Positions 7,966-17,028 of a DNA stretch of 64,000 nt are shown one piece after another. Numbering within the stretch: the stretch's first letter is position 1; each line of letters starts with the position of its first letter. The translations under genes and the position numbers were made by a program. Source of the stretch: Paracidovorax avenae. GTDB taxonomy: Bacteria > Pseudomonadota > Gammaproteobacteria > Burkholderiales > Burkholderiaceae_C. The notes beneath the pieces are model-generated. The model was not told the origin of the DNA and ran no database searches. It saw only the letters and a program-made list of their open reading frames with translations. The DNA is taken from assembly GCF_040892545.1 (NCBI RefSeq), contig NZ_CP156079.1, forward strand, positions 4,065,501 through 4,129,500. The letters are read 5' to 3'.

Positions 7966-9585
7966 TCAGGAACGGATGACGGGTTCGAAAGCGCGGATGG
8001 GACGGAAGCGCACCCAGGCGTTCACGGGAATCTGGCCCGCCAGGTCCAGGTGGTGCGGCGCGACGGCGCCGATGACTGGGTAGCCGCCGGTCAGCGGGTG
8101 GTCGGCCAGGAACAGCACGGGCTGGCCGCTGGGCGGCACCTGGATGGCGCCGGCCACGGTGCCCTCGCTGGGCAGCTCGCCCTGCACGGCGCGCGCCAGG
8201 GGCGTGACGCCCGCCAGGCGCAGGCCCACGCGGTTGGATTGCGGCGTGACCTGCCAGCGCTGGGAGGCCAGCAGCGCCAGGGCCTCGGGCGTGAACCAGT
8301 CGGTGCGCGGCCCGGGCACGCAATCGAGGATCACCTCATGGTCGGCCTGGGGCAGTCCGCCGGGGGGCAGCTCGGCCGCTCCGACTGCCGCAAGCCCCTG
8401 CGGCGCTCGCACGGGCAGCACGTCGCCCGCGGCCACGGCCGGGGGGCCCACGCGGGCCAGGGTGTCGGTGGCGCAACTGCCCAGCACCGGCACCACGCCG
8501 AATCCACCGCGCACCGCCACATAGCAGCGCGCGCCGGCATGCGGCTCGCCGATGGAGAGTTCATCGCCGTCCGCCAGCGCCACGGGTGCGTATCGCGGCA
8601 ACGGCCAGCGCCGTCCGTCCACGGCCGTGCACCACAGGGGCGCATCCGCGCCGGCCACGGCCACGACGGTCTCGCCCTGGCTGCGCAGGCGCAGGCCGCC
8701 CTGCACGGTCTCCAGGCAGGCGGTATCGGAGGGATTGCCCACCAGCCGGTTGGCGGCGCGGCAGGCGGCCCGGTCCATGGCGCCGGAGGCCGAGACGCCC
8801 TGCCCCGCATGGCCATGGCGGCCCAGGTCCTGGAAGAGGGTCTGCAGGCCCGCGGACAGCACGCGCAGCGCGGGCCCTTGCGCTGCGGCGCCCGGCGTGG
8901 CGGATGCGGATCCGGGTGCGGAGGGCACCGCAGGCTTCACCGCCTCCAGGGCTTCCCGCGCCGTTGCCGGCAGCGTGGCGATGTCCACGAAGCGCACGCG
9001 CGCGCCGGGCTGCAGGAGCGCGGGCGGATCGCGGTCGATGTCCCACATCGCCACGGGCGTCGTGCCGATGATCTGCCAGCCGCCCGGACTGGCCTGCGGG
9101 TAGACGCCGCTGAAGGCGCCCGCCAGGCCCACGGCACCGGCCGGGATGCGGGTGCGCGGCGTGGTGCGGCGCGGCACGTCCAGGGACGGATCACCGCCGG
9201 CCAGGTAGCCGAAGCCCGGTGCGAAGCCCGTGAAGGCCACGGTGTATTCGCTGCCGGTGTGGCGTCGCACCACCTCGTCGGGGGTGATGCCCAGCCTCTG
9301 CGCCACCTCGGCCAGGTCCTCGCCGTCGTAGCGCACGGGAATCTCCACCAGGGTGTGGCTGCGCTGCGCCGCGCCGCGCACGTCGCGCCGGGCGATCGCC
9401 TCGACCAGCGCGGCGAAGCTTTGCGCCGCGGGCCGGTAGCGGACCAGCACGGTGCGCGCGGCAGGCACCAGTTCTTCGATGCCGGCGATGGGGTCGCGCT
9501 GCAGCGAGGCATGCAGCGCCAGGGTCTGCTGCAGGTCGTCCAGCTCGACCAGCAGGGCATCCAGGTTGACGGGAAGAAAGCGCAA
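7966..9585 (-). CDS. fused 5-oxoprolinase subunits PxpB-PxpC
   Basis: 539 residues, two domains. Residues ~1-215 are PxpB/KipI-like (EIPVRYDGEDLAEVAQRLG, then FTGFAPGFGYLAG and RIPAGAVGLAG). Residues ~230-539 are PxpC/KipA-like (GLQTLFQDLGRHGHAGQGVS, SNRVGLRL, PSEGTVAGAIQVPPSGQPV, DHPLTGGYPVIG). PxpB and PxpC are separate genes in many bacteria; fusion is known. With PxpA they form an ATP-dependent 5-oxoprolinase that opens 5-oxoproline to glutamate. It sits 12 bases after the DUF1445 gene in the same operon. Confidence 0.88.
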   Translation of the reverse strand: MRFLPVNLDALLVELDDLQQTLALHASLQRDPIAGIEELVPAARTVLVRYRPAAQSFAALVEAIARRDVRGAAQRSHTLVEIPVRYDGEDLAEVAQRLGITPDEVVRRHTGSEYTVAFTGFAPGFGYLAGGDPSLDVPRRTTPRTRIPAGAVGLAGAFSGVYPQASPGGWQIIGTTPVAMWDIDRDPPALLQPGARVRFVDIATLPATAREALEAVKPAVPSAPGSASATPGAAAQGPALRVLSAGLQTLFQDLGRHGHAGQGVSASGAMDRAACRAANRLVGNPSDTACLETVQGGLRLRSQGETVVAVAGADAPLWCTAVDGRRWPLPRYAPVALADGDELSIGEPHAGARCYVAVRGGFGVVPVLGSCATDTLARVGPPAVAAGDVLPVRAPQGLAAVGAAELPPGGLPQADHEVILDCVPGPRTDWFTPEALALLASQRWQVTPQSNRVGLRLAGVTPLARAVQGELPSEGTVAGAIQVPPSGQPVLFLADHPLTGGYPVIGAVAPHHLDLAGQIPVNAWVRFRPIRAFEPVIRS

Positions 9586-9597
9586 TCGGGAACTCCG

Positions 9598-10407
9598 TCA
9601 GACGTGGTAGGTGCTGTCGGGCACGTCGGTGATGAACATGTGGCCCGGCGCATGGGTGACGGCGAAGGGCACGCCCGAGGCCATGACGGCGGCCTGGGGC
9701 GTCACGCCGCAGGCCCAGAACACGGGCACCTCGCCGGGGCGGATCTCCACCGGATCGCCGAAGTCGGGGCGTGCCAGGTCGGCGATGCCCAGCGCCGCCG
9801 GGTCGCCCACGTGCACGGGGGCGCCGTGCACCGACGGGAAGCGGCCCGAAATCGAGACCGCATCGGCCACCCGGTCGGCCGGAATCGGCCGCATCGACAC
9901 CACCAGCTCGCCGTGCAGGCGGCCGGCGGGCCGGCACATGCGCTGCGTGCGGTACATGGGCACGTTGCAGCCCTGGGCGATGTGGCGCACCTCGATGCCG
10001 GCTTCCTGCAGCGGCGTCTCGAAAGTGAAGCTGCAGCCGATCAGGAAGGTGACGAGGTCGGGGTGCTCCGCCCAGAGCGCCGTGGCGTCGGCCACCTCCT
10101 CGGCCAGCCGGCCGTTGCGCCAGACGCGGTAGAGGGGAATGTCGGTGCGCAGGTCGGCGCCGTCGGCCAGCACGGTGGCGTGGCTGCCGGCCTCGATCAC
10201 GTCCAGCACCGGGCAGGGCTTGGGGTTGCGCTGCGCGTAGAGCAGGAAGTCCCAGGCCCACTCGCGCGGCAGCGCGATCATGTTGGCCTGGGTCATGCCC
10301 GGGGCGCGGCCGGCGGTGGGTTCCACCAGGCCGGTGCGGTAACGGGCGCGGGCCTCGCGGGCGGCCTGGATGGCGGCGGCGCGGGCGGCTTCGAGGGGGG
10401 AATTCAT
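9598..10407 (-). CDS. DUF1445 putative hydro-lyase / D-glutamate cyclase-like
   Basis: 269 residues from the ATG at 10407 with GGAG upstream. Family landmarks are [15 protein letters not shown] near the N-terminus, [14 protein letters not shown] in the middle, and the C-terminal block [16 protein letters not shown] ([15 protein letters not shown]). Proteins of this family include the mammalian D-glutamate cyclase, which makes 5-oxo-D-proline. Its place between PxpA and PxpBC fits a feed of D-glutamate-derived 5-oxoproline into the oxoprolinase. Bacterial members are still often called putative hydro-lyases. Confidence 0.82.
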   Translation of the reverse strand: MNSPLEAARAAAIQAAREARARYRTGLVEPTAGRAPGMTQANMIALPREWAWDFLLYAQRNPKPCPVLDVIEAGSHATVLADGADLRTDIPLYRVWRNGRLAEEVADATALWAEHPDLVTFLIGCSFTFETPLQEAGIEVRHIAQGCNVPMYRTQRMCRPAGRLHGELVVSMRPIPADRVADAVSISGRFPSVHGAPVHVGDPAALGIADLARPDFGDPVEIRPGEVPVFWACGVTPQAAVMASGVPFAVTHAPGHMFITDVPDSTYHV

Positions 10408-10435
10408 CGGCGGCTCCTTTCTCCGGTCGTGCCCG

Positions 10436-11191
10436 TCATGCAAAGGCGCGCAGGGCGATGCCCTCGCGTTCCAGCGACTCGCGCACGGCGCGGGCCATGG
10501 CCACGGCGCCGGGGCTGTCGCCGTGCACGCAGATGGAATCCGCGCGCACGCGGGTGGTGCTGCCGTCGATGGCCTGCACCGTGCCTTCGCGCACCAGCTG
10601 CAGCATACGGCGGGCCACGGCATCGGCGTCGTGCAGCACGGCGCCGGGCTCGCGCCGCGACACCAGCGTGCCCTGGGGCGTGTAGGCGCGGTCGGCGAAG
10701 GCCTCGGCCACCACGCGCAGGCCGGCGTCCGCCGCCCAGCGCTCCAGCGGGGAGCCCGCCAGCACCACCAGCGCCAGCGATGCGTCGATGGCGCGGATGG
10801 CGGCGATCACGTCGCGCGCCTGCCGCTCATCGTGCGCGATGGTGTTGTAGAGCGCACCGTGCGGCTTCACGTAGGTCACGCGCGTGCCGGCGACCGTGGC
10901 CAGGCCCTGCAGCGCGCCGATCTGGTAGATGACGTCGGCGACGAGATCGGCGCTCGCCACGTCCATGTTGCGGCGGCCGAAGCCGGCCAGATCGCGATAG
11001 GCCACGTGGGCGCCCACCGCCACGCCGCGCTCCTTCGCGCCGCGCAGCGTGGCCAGGATGCCCGCCGCATCGCCGGCATGGAAGCCGCAGGCCACGTTGG
11101 CGCTGGTGACGATGCCGAGCATGGCGTCATCGTCGCCCATGCGCCAGGCACCCAGGCTTTCGCCCAGGTCGCTATTCAGGTCGATATGCAT
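10436..11191 (-). CDS. pxpA: 5-oxoprolinase subunit PxpA (LamB/YcsF family)
   Basis: 251 residues. The start [16 protein letters not shown], then [38 protein letters not shown] and the late [12 protein letters not shown] are the diagnostic LamB/YcsF blocks; the Asp and His residues they contain line the metal-dependent active site. PxpA works with PxpB and PxpC to hydrolyse 5-oxoproline at the cost of ATP. It lies 28 bases before the DUF1445 gene and 59 after the MFS transporter, all co-directional. Confidence 0.9.
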   Translation of the reverse strand: MHIDLNSDLGESLGAWRMGDDDAMLGIVTSANVACGFHAGDAAGILATLRGAKERGVAVGAHVAYRDLAGFGRRNMDVASADLVADVIYQIGALQGLATVAGTRVTYVKPHGALYNTIAHDERQARDVIAAIRAIDASLALVVLAGSPLERWAADAGLRVVAEAFADRAYTPQGTLVSRREPGAVLHDADAVARRMLQLVREGTVQAIDGSTTRVRADSICVHGDSPGAVAMARAVRESLEREGIALRAFA

Positions 11192-11250
11192 ACGAGAGAA
11201 AAAAGAGGTCGAGGAATGGGAGACCCGAAGGGTGCGGCAGGCAGCGCCGC

Positions 11251-12498
11251 TCAGGCCGCCGCGTCGGTGCTGGCGGACAGTTCGCGCCCCTGCGTTTCCG
11301 GCAGCGCCAGGCAGGCGATGACGACGATCAGGTAGGCGCCGGCGGCCATGTAGCCGATGGACACGCCCAGCGGCATGCTGGCGCTCATGTGGCCGATCAT
11401 CGCCGGAAACACCGAGCCCACGGCGCGGCCGAAGTTGTAGCAAAAGCCCTGGCCGGAGCCCCGGATGTGGCTGGGGAACAGTTCCGACAGGTAGGCGCCC
11501 ATGCCCGAGAAGATGCCCGAGAGGAAGAAGCCCAGCGGGAAGCCCAGCACCATCATGGCCGCGTCGGTGATCGGCAGTTGCGTGTAGAAGGTGACCAGCG
11601 CACCGGCGCACACCGCGAACAGGATGAAGCAGCGGCGGCGGCCCAGGCGGTCGGAGAGCCATGCGCTGGTGAGGTAGCCGGCGAACGAGCCGAAGATCAG
11701 CACCATCAGGTAGCCGCTGGTGCCCAGCACCGACAGGTTGCGCTCCATCTTCAGGTAGGTGGGCAGCCAGGTGGTGACCGCGTAGTAGGCGCCCTGCATG
11801 CCGGTGGCCAGCAGGCTGGCGAACACGGTGGTGCGCAGCACGCCGGGGCTGAAGATCAGCCAGAAGCTGGCGCTCTGCCCCGTGCGGGCCAGCTGCGCCT
11901 TGGTTTCACGATAGACGGCAGGCTCGCTGATGTTGCGGCGGATGTAGAGGATGAACAGGGCCGGCAGCGCGCCCAGCCAGAACAGCACGCGCCAGGCGTA
12001 TTGCTGGTCCAGCAGGGCATACACGGCCCAGAAGGCGACGGCCGACAGGCCCCAGCCCACCGCCCAGCTGCTCTGCACCAGGCCCACGGCCTTGCCGCGG
12101 TGGCGGGCGCGGATCATCTCGGCGATCAGCACCGAGCCCACCGACCATTCGCCGCCGAAACCCAGGCCCTGCAGCATGCGGGTGATGAAGAGCTGCTCGG
12201 CCGATTGCGTGAAGCCGCTCAGGAAGGTGAAGAAGCTGAACCACAGCACCGTCAGCTGCAGGATGCGCACGCGGCCGTACCGATCCGCGAGGATGCCCGC
12301 CAGCCAGCCGCCGATGGCCGAGCTGATCAGCGCGCCGGTGGCGATGTAGCCCGCCTCGGCCTTGGTCATGCCCCAGACCAGGATGAAGGTCGGGATCATG
12401 AACGTATAGATCATGTAGTCGAACGCATCGACGCCATAGCCGACGAAGGCGGCGAAGAGCGTCTTGCGCTCTTCCTTGCTGGTTTCCTTGAGCCACAT
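11251..12498 (-). CDS. MFS transporter, sugar/carboxylate porter type
   Basis: 415 residues, twelve predicted membrane segments. The loop 2-3 signature [11 protein letters not shown] and the loop 8-9 counterpart [12 protein letters not shown] mark the major facilitator fold; the organisation resembles the ShiA/JEN-like carboxylate porters. It is the promoter-proximal gene of the pxp operon, so it probably imports 5-oxoproline, glutamate or a related amino acid derivative. The divergent GntR regulator starts 293 bases away and likely controls it. Substrate is inferred from context only. Confidence 0.85.
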   Translation of the reverse strand: MWLKETSKEERKTLFAAFVGYGVDAFDYMIYTFMIPTFILVWGMTKAEAGYIATGALISSAIGGWLAGILADRYGRVRILQLTVLWFSFFTFLSGFTQSAEQLFITRMLQGLGFGGEWSVGSVLIAEMIRARHRGKAVGLVQSSWAVGWGLSAVAFWAVYALLDQQYAWRVLFWLGALPALFILYIRRNISEPAVYRETKAQLARTGQSASFWLIFSPGVLRTTVFASLLATGMQGAYYAVTTWLPTYLKMERNLSVLGTSGYLMVLIFGSFAGYLTSAWLSDRLGRRRCFILFAVCAGALVTFYTQLPITDAAMMVLGFPLGFFLSGIFSGMGAYLSELFPSHIRGSGQGFCYNFGRAVGSVFPAMIGHMSASMPLGVSIGYMAAGAYLIVVIACLALPETQGRELSASTDAAA

Positions 12499-12600
12499 GG
12501 TGTGTTTCCGTTTCTGCGAAGGGAAGAAGACCCATGGCACAGAGCAATTACCGCGCCAACGTCTCATCAAAGACCCATCCATTGATGAATCATCTCCAAG

Positions 12601-12615
12601 AATTGTTGAACAATT
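12601..12615. promoter_or_regulatory. candidate GntR operator in pxp control region
   Basis: AATTGTT-g-AACAATT is a 15-base palindrome with perfect 7-base arms in the 292-base gap between the divergent MFS and GntR genes. The rest of that gap is unusually AT-rich for the window at 12550-12640, in keeping with promoters for the leftward operon. Confidence 0.5.
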
Positions 12616-12790
12616 TGATTTTGATCGTTGATGGGGATTACCCGCATGCGGCTGGTGCGCGCTCGGCACCGGCGCGGTGCGGCAGGCGGCACGCAGTGCG
12701 GGGCGGGCGGCCCGCCCCCGATACACTGGCGGCCCGAGCAGCCGCGCTTCCTGCCGCGGCCGCGCGCCCTTTCCCTCCCAGCCGCAGCCG

Positions 12791-13471
12791 ATGAGTGAAT
12801 CTCCCGCACAGAACCTGACGGACCGCGTCAGCGACCAGATCCGCCGCCGCATCGTGGCCGGCGAACTCGCCCCGGGCCAGCGCCTGTCCGAAGCCGCGCT
12901 GGCCGAGAGCCTGGAGATTTCACGCAACACCCTGCGCGAGGTGTTCCGGCTGCTCACCAAGGAGGGCCTGCTGCGGCACGAGCCCAACCGCGGCGTGTCG
13001 GTGGCGGTGCCGAGCATCGCGTCCATCATCGACATCTACCGCGTACGCCGGCTCATCGAATGCCAGGCGCTGGCCCAGGCCTATCCGCGCCACCCTGCCA
13101 AGAAGCACCTGCGCGAAGCGGTGGATGCCGCCGTGCGCTGCCGCGACGCGGGCGACTGGCAGGGCGTGGGCACGGCCAACATGGAATTCCACATGGCCGT
13201 GGTGGAACTGGCCGACAGCGAGCGCCTGAACGTGATGTTCTCGCACCTGCTGGCCGAGCTGCGGCTGGCCTTCGGGCTGCTCAACGATGCGGAATTCCTG
13301 CACGCGCCCTACGTGGAGATGAACGTGAAGATCGTCGAGCTCTTCGAGGCCGGCAGGCTGCAGGAATCCTCCACCGTGCTGCACGACTACCTGGTGCATT
13401 CGGAGCGCATCGTGCTGGCTGTGTACGCGCGCCGGATCTCCGAACCCGGACTGGAACGCGGCGCCCGCTGA
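12791..13471 (+). CDS. GntR regulator, FCD (FadR) subfamily
   Basis: 226 residues. The N-terminal winged helix (~10-75) has the GntR signature RRIVAGELAPGQRLSEAALAES then NTLREVFRLLTKEGLL. The C-terminal FCD domain has the expected acidic/His residues (R-x-LIE near residue 85; EFHMAVVELADS near 135), which usually bind a metal and a carboxylate effector. It is divergent from the pxp operon and the likely repressor of it. It carries its own start 5 bases after GCAGCCG, a weak ribosome site. Confidence 0.88.
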   Translation: MSESPAQNLTDRVSDQIRRRIVAGELAPGQRLSEAALAESLEISRNTLREVFRLLTKEGLLRHEPNRGVSVAVPSIASIIDIYRVRRLIECQALAQAYPRHPAKKHLREAVDAAVRCRDAGDWQGVGTANMEFHMAVVELADSERLNVMFSHLLAELRLAFGLLNDAEFLHAPYVEMNVKIVELFEAGRLQESSTVLHDYLVHSERIVLAVYARRISEPGLERGAR

Positions 13472-13607
13472 TGCGCATGCAGGCCGCCCGCAACGCGGGA
13501 CGGCCCGGGGGTCCGCATGGGCCCATGCCGCGCTACACTGCATGCGGCCGGGCCTCCGCCCTGCCCCAGCCCTCCTTACGCCCGCCACGACCGCAGCACG
13601 CATCTCC

Positions 13608-14303
13608 ATGAGCACGCCCGACAAGATCGCCCCCACCTACGGCACCGAAGACCTGCTGATCAGCCTGTGCAATTCCGTCACGCGGGTGCTGAGCGTGGCC
13701 ACGCAGACGCAGCTGCACTACTCCGGCATGGTGCAGCGCATCAGCAAGACCTGCCTGCGCCCCGACATCGGCTGCTTCGTGCTGTTCGACGGCGGCTTCT
13801 CCGGCCTGGTCATCATCAACCTCACCAAGGAGGCGGCGATGGAGATCTACCAGACCTACCTCCTGAGCATGGGCATGTCGCAGGACGACCTCGCGAGCTC
13901 CTACACCTCCGACGAGGTGGCCAACGTGATGGGCGAATTGATGAACCAGGTGGTGGGCGACTTCACCGGCAAGGTGCGCCGCGAACTGCAGACGCACATC
14001 ACGCAGAACCAGCCCAAGATGCTGGCGCTGAACAAGCAGGTGATGCTGAGCGTGGACGCCAACCTCGACCAGCCCGAGGCGCGCCGCGTGACCTTCTACA
14101 CGGCCAAGAACCACATCTTCTACCTCGAGCTGGCCATCGACCGCACCGAGTTCATCAAGCTCTACGACTTCGAGCCGCAGGAAGCGCCGGACCCGGACGC
14201 GCTGCTGGCCCAGGCCGGCAAGGGCGACGCCCCCGCCTCCGCGCCGCCGGTCGCAGGCACCGACAGCGACACCGACGACCTGCTCAAGTCGCTGGGCATG
14301 TGA
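13608..14303 (+). CDS. DUF3334 family protein with CheC/CheX-like motif
   Basis: 231 residues from the ATG at 13608. The protein is soluble, and the first ~190 residues look like one domain. Residues 110-136 contain E-x2-N (GELMN, E110 and N113) followed after exactly 22 residues by Pro136. That spacing matches the CheC/CheX/FliY CheY-P phosphatase pattern, except that the preceding Asp/Ser position is Asn106. The C-terminal 40 residues are Ala/Pro/Asp-rich and end DDLLKSLGM, a short tail that could be a docking peptide. No chemotaxis genes are adjacent. The DUF3334 assignment is from recall of the family. Confidence 0.7.
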   Translation: MSTPDKIAPTYGTEDLLISLCNSVTRVLSVATQTQLHYSGMVQRISKTCLRPDIGCFVLFDGGFSGLVIINLTKEAAMEIYQTYLLSMGMSQDDLASSYTSDEVANVMGELMNQVVGDFTGKVRRELQTHITQNQPKMLALNKQVMLSVDANLDQPEARRVTFYTAKNHIFYLELAIDRTEFIKLYDFEPQEAPDPDALLAQAGKGDAPASAPPVAGTDSDTDDLLKSLGM

Positions 14304-14310
14304 GACCCGA

Positions 14311-14796
14311 CTAATACTTGATGAAGATCGGCCTGGTGCACTCGACGAACAGCACCGAGCACTTCGATCCCGCTTTCTTCTCGCAGGATTCCAGGGCCCG
14401 CTGGCTGGCCACGCTTTCGTCCTTGCCGGTATCGATGCTGCCGGCCTTGCCGCCGTTCGCCCCGGCGACAGCCGCGCACTGGTTGAAATAAGCCATGTCC
14501 ACCACGCAGTCGCGCACGCCGGTGGCACGGCACTTGCCCAGCGCATCCTGGCGCGCGGCTTCCTCGGTGGTCTTGCCCGAAGAGGTCCAGGCGCCTCGGC
14601 CCGCGTTGGAACTCACCATGGCCCCCCAGGTTTTCACCCACTCCCCGGTGGGCCGTGGCGGCGCGGCCGCCTCGTCGTCGGGCAGGCACTGCGCTCCACC
14701 GGCCTGGACACCCGAGGGGCACCGGGTCTGGGCCGCCGCGCCGGTCGAACCCATCGAAGCAGCAAGCCACACCGCGAGAAAAACAGCCGACCTCAT
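14311..14796 (-). CDS. DUF4189-containing exported protein
   Basis: 161 residues. The ATG at 14796 has AGGAGG six bases upstream, which favours it over the GTG one codon earlier. A Sec signal peptide (MRSAVFLAVWLAASMGSTG) ends near AAAQ. The mature part has WGAMVSSNAGRGAWTSSGKT and later ALGKCRATGVRDCVV with paired cysteines, as in DUF4189 proteins. Function unknown. It is convergent with the DUF3334 gene, and follows lldD in orientation but across an ~80-base gap, so it is likely a separate unit. Confidence 0.75.
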   Translation of the reverse strand: MRSAVFLAVWLAASMGSTGAAAQTRCPSGVQAGGAQCLPDDEAAAPPRPTGEWVKTWGAMVSSNAGRGAWTSSGKTTEEAARQDALGKCRATGVRDCVVDMAYFNQCAAVAGANGGKAGSIDTGKDESVASQRALESCEKKAGSKCSVLFVECTRPIFIKY

Positions 14797-14879
14797 CACG
14801 TACCTCCTGAATGGAATTTATATACCAGTGACGTGGAGGGAGCCACACACCCCGACGCGCGTGGGGTGCGCTCAGGCGC

Positions 14880-16016
14880 TCAGGCCTTCACCAGCAGCTC
14901 GCCCGTGATGTCGGAGACCTTCGCGACGCTGGTGAGCGTCATCGCCACGCGCATTTCCTTTTCGAGCAGCTCCAGCACATGCTTCACGCCGGCCTCGCCC
15001 GCCGCGGCCAGTGCGTAGATGAAGGCACGGCCGATCATCGCGGCGTCGGCGCCGAGCGCGATGGCGCGCACCACGTCCAGCCCGTTGCGGATGCCCGAGT
15101 CGGCCAGGATCTTGATCTGGCCCTTCACCGCATCGGCGATGGGCGGCAGCGCGTGCGCCGAGGAGAGCACGCCGTCGAGCTGCCGCCCCCCATGGTTGGA
15201 GACGATGATGCCGTCCGCGCCGAAGCGCACGGCGTCCTTCGCGTCCTCCGGGTCCAGGATGCCCTTGATGAGCATGGGCCCCTTCCAGAACGCGCGGATC
15301 CACTCCAGGTCCTTCCACGAGATGGAAGGATCGAAGTTGGAGCCCAGGTAGCCCATGTAGTCGGCCAGCCCCGTGGGCTTGCCGAGGTAGGTGGAGATGT
15401 TGCCCAGGTCGTGCGGGCGGCCCAGCGCGCCCACGTCCCAGGCCCAGCGCGGGTGCGTGGCGGCCTGCCAGTAGCGGCGCAGCGCGGCGTTGGGGCCGCT
15501 CATGCCGGAATGCGCGTCGCGGTAGCGCGCGCCGGGCACGGGCATGTCCACGGTGAACACCAGCGCCGTGCAGCCCGCCGCCTGGGCGCGCTCCAGCGCG
15601 TTCTTCATGAAGCCGCGGTCCTTGAGCACGTAGAGCTGGAACCACATCGGCCGGCCGAGCTTCGGCGCCACCTCCTCGATCGGGCAGACCGAGACGCTGG
15701 ACATGGTGAACGGCACGCCGTGCCGGTCGGCCGCACGCGCGGCCTGCACTTCGCCGCGCCGCGCGTACATGCCCGTCAGGCCCACGGGTGCCAGCGCCAC
15801 GGGGATGGAAAGTTTTTCGCCGAACAGCTCGATGCTGGTGTCGAGTCGGCTCATGTCCTTGAGCACCCGCTGGCGCAGCGCGACCGCGGCCAGGTCCTCG
15901 ACGTTGCGGCGCAGGGTCTGCTCGGCATAGGCGCCGCCGTCGATGTAGTGGAAAAGGAAGGGAGGCAGGCGCTTGCGCGCGGCTTCGCGGTAGTCGGCGG
16001 TGGAAGAGATGATCAT
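14880..16016 (-). CDS. lldD: L-lactate dehydrogenase (FMN, quinone-dependent)
   Basis: 378 residues from the ATG at 16016. It is a FMN-dependent alpha-hydroxy acid dehydrogenase: the start [20 protein letters not shown], the early [25 protein letters not shown], and the catalytic region [14 protein letters not shown] with the active-site His and Arg. It oxidises L-lactate to pyruvate at the inner membrane. It is the last gene of lldP-lldR-lldD, the same order as in E. coli. Glycolate or mandelate oxidation is an alternative, but the operon favours lactate. Confidence 0.92.
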   Translation of the reverse strand: MIISSTADYREAARKRLPPFLFHYIDGGAYAEQTLRRNVEDLAAVALRQRVLKDMSRLDTSIELFGEKLSIPVALAPVGLTGMYARRGEVQAARAADRHGVPFTMSSVSVCPIEEVAPKLGRPMWFQLYVLKDRGFMKNALERAQAAGCTALVFTVDMPVPGARYRDAHSGMSGPNAALRRYWQAATHPRWAWDVGALGRPHDLGNISTYLGKPTGLADYMGYLGSNFDPSISWKDLEWIRAFWKGPMLIKGILDPEDAKDAVRFGADGIIVSNHGGRQLDGVLSSAHALPPIADAVKGQIKILADSGIRNGLDVVRAIALGADAAMIGRAFIYALAAAGEAGVKHVLELLEKEMRVAMTLTSVAKVSDITGELLVKA

Positions 16017-16026
16017 GGTTGTCGGG

Positions 16027-16806
16027 TCAATGGGGGGGCAGCAGCGGCGCGGGGCCCGCGTCCACGGGCATGCGCGTGGAACGCTCGCGGCGGGCGCGGT
16101 CCTCGTCCAGGCGCTGGATGGTGGCGCGCACATGCTCCAGGTGCTCGCCGATGCACTGGCGGGCCCGCTGCGGGTCGCTGTCGAGAATGGCCTGCATGAG
16201 GTCCTGGTGCTGCGCGGTGAGCGCCTGCATGGTGACGGGCTCGCTCAGGCGGAACATGTCGTGGCGGTTGCGCTCGACGGTGGACAGCACCATGGTGAAC
16301 AGGCTGTGCATCACCTGCACCAGCACCAGGTTGTGCGAGGCTTCGGCGATCGCCAGGTGGAACTGCGCATCGGCGCGCGACGCCAGTTCGGCGTTGCCGC
16401 TCTGCTGGTGCTGCATCATCACGTCGAAGCAGCGCCGGATGCGGTCCTTGTCCTCGGCGGTGGCGCGCTGGGCGGCCAGCCAGGCGGTGCTGCTTTCCAG
16501 CGCATGGCGGGTTTCGAGCACGTCGTAGCGGTAGTGCGGATCGGACTCCATCAGCCGCGTGAGCGGCGCCACCGCGGGCTGCAGCCACTCCGCCGATCCG
16601 CCCGCCTGCACATACGTGCCGTCGCCGCGCCGGCTGGCCAGCACGCCCTGGCTCACGAGCTTCTGGATCGCCTCGCGCACGGAAGTGCGCGACACGCCCA
16701 GCTCCTCCGCCAGCTGCCGCTCGGCAGGCAGCCGCTGCCCGGCCTGCAGCCCGCGGGACTGCACCAGGGCAAGCAGTTTCTCGACGACGTGATCGGCCAG
16801 GCGCAT
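16027..16806 (-). CDS. lldR: GntR/FadR-type lactate operon regulator LldR
   Basis: 259 residues from the ATG at 16806. Winged-helix signature [29 protein letters not shown] at residues ~20-50, then a FCD domain with ETRHALES and [12 protein letters not shown]. It lies between lldP and lldD and 10 bases before lldD. Two ATTGGT...ACCAAT palindromes upstream of lldP fit the FadR-subfamily operator rule TNGTNNNACNA, so it should repress the operon until lactate binds. Confidence 0.9.
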   Translation of the reverse strand: MRLADHVVEKLLALVQSRGLQAGQRLPAERQLAEELGVSRTSVREAIQKLVSQGVLASRRGDGTYVQAGGSAEWLQPAVAPLTRLMESDPHYRYDVLETRHALESSTAWLAAQRATAEDKDRIRRCFDVMMQHQQSGNAELASRADAQFHLAIAEASHNLVLVQVMHSLFTMVLSTVERNRHDMFRLSEPVTMQALTAQHQDLMQAILDSDPQRARQCIGEHLEHVRATIQRLDEDRARRERSTRMPVDAGPAPLLPPH

Positions 16807-16959
16807 TGTGTGGTTCCTAGAGAGTTCAGGGATGATCCCGCGGCGCCAGGCACCACGCGCGTTGCATGAACCCCGCACAGCCTTTCCGGTCCGATGGCCG
16901 CGGAGCAGGCCAGGCCAGCGGACGCCGTGGAACGGGCTTTGCCCGGCCACCGGCGGCGT

Positions 16960-17022
16960 CCCCCTGCCCGCCGTGCGCAGCACGGCGAGAGCGGGGGGAA
17001 GCGGCGCAGCCGCTCAGGGGGG
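16960..17022. repeat. G/C-rich intergenic hairpin element (REP-like)
   Basis: Lies between lldP and lldR. CCCCC and GGGGG ends enclose two perfect hairpins, GCCGTGC-GCA-GCACGGC (16970-16986) and AGCGGC-GCA-GCCGCT (17000-17014). Elements with this CCCCCTGAGCGGC...CCCC design are widespread between genes in Comamonadaceae. Within the operon it may adjust lldR/lldD expression relative to lldP by stabilising or ending the transcript. Confidence 0.7.
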
Positions 17023-17028
17023 TGTTCA

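Noticed and set aside
6067..10932. A very long open frame on the + strand opposite the pxp/carboxylase genes
   Set aside because: High-GC antisense shadow: low-complexity, Arg/Gly/His-rich translation without domains, while the opposite strand has five well-conserved enzymes.
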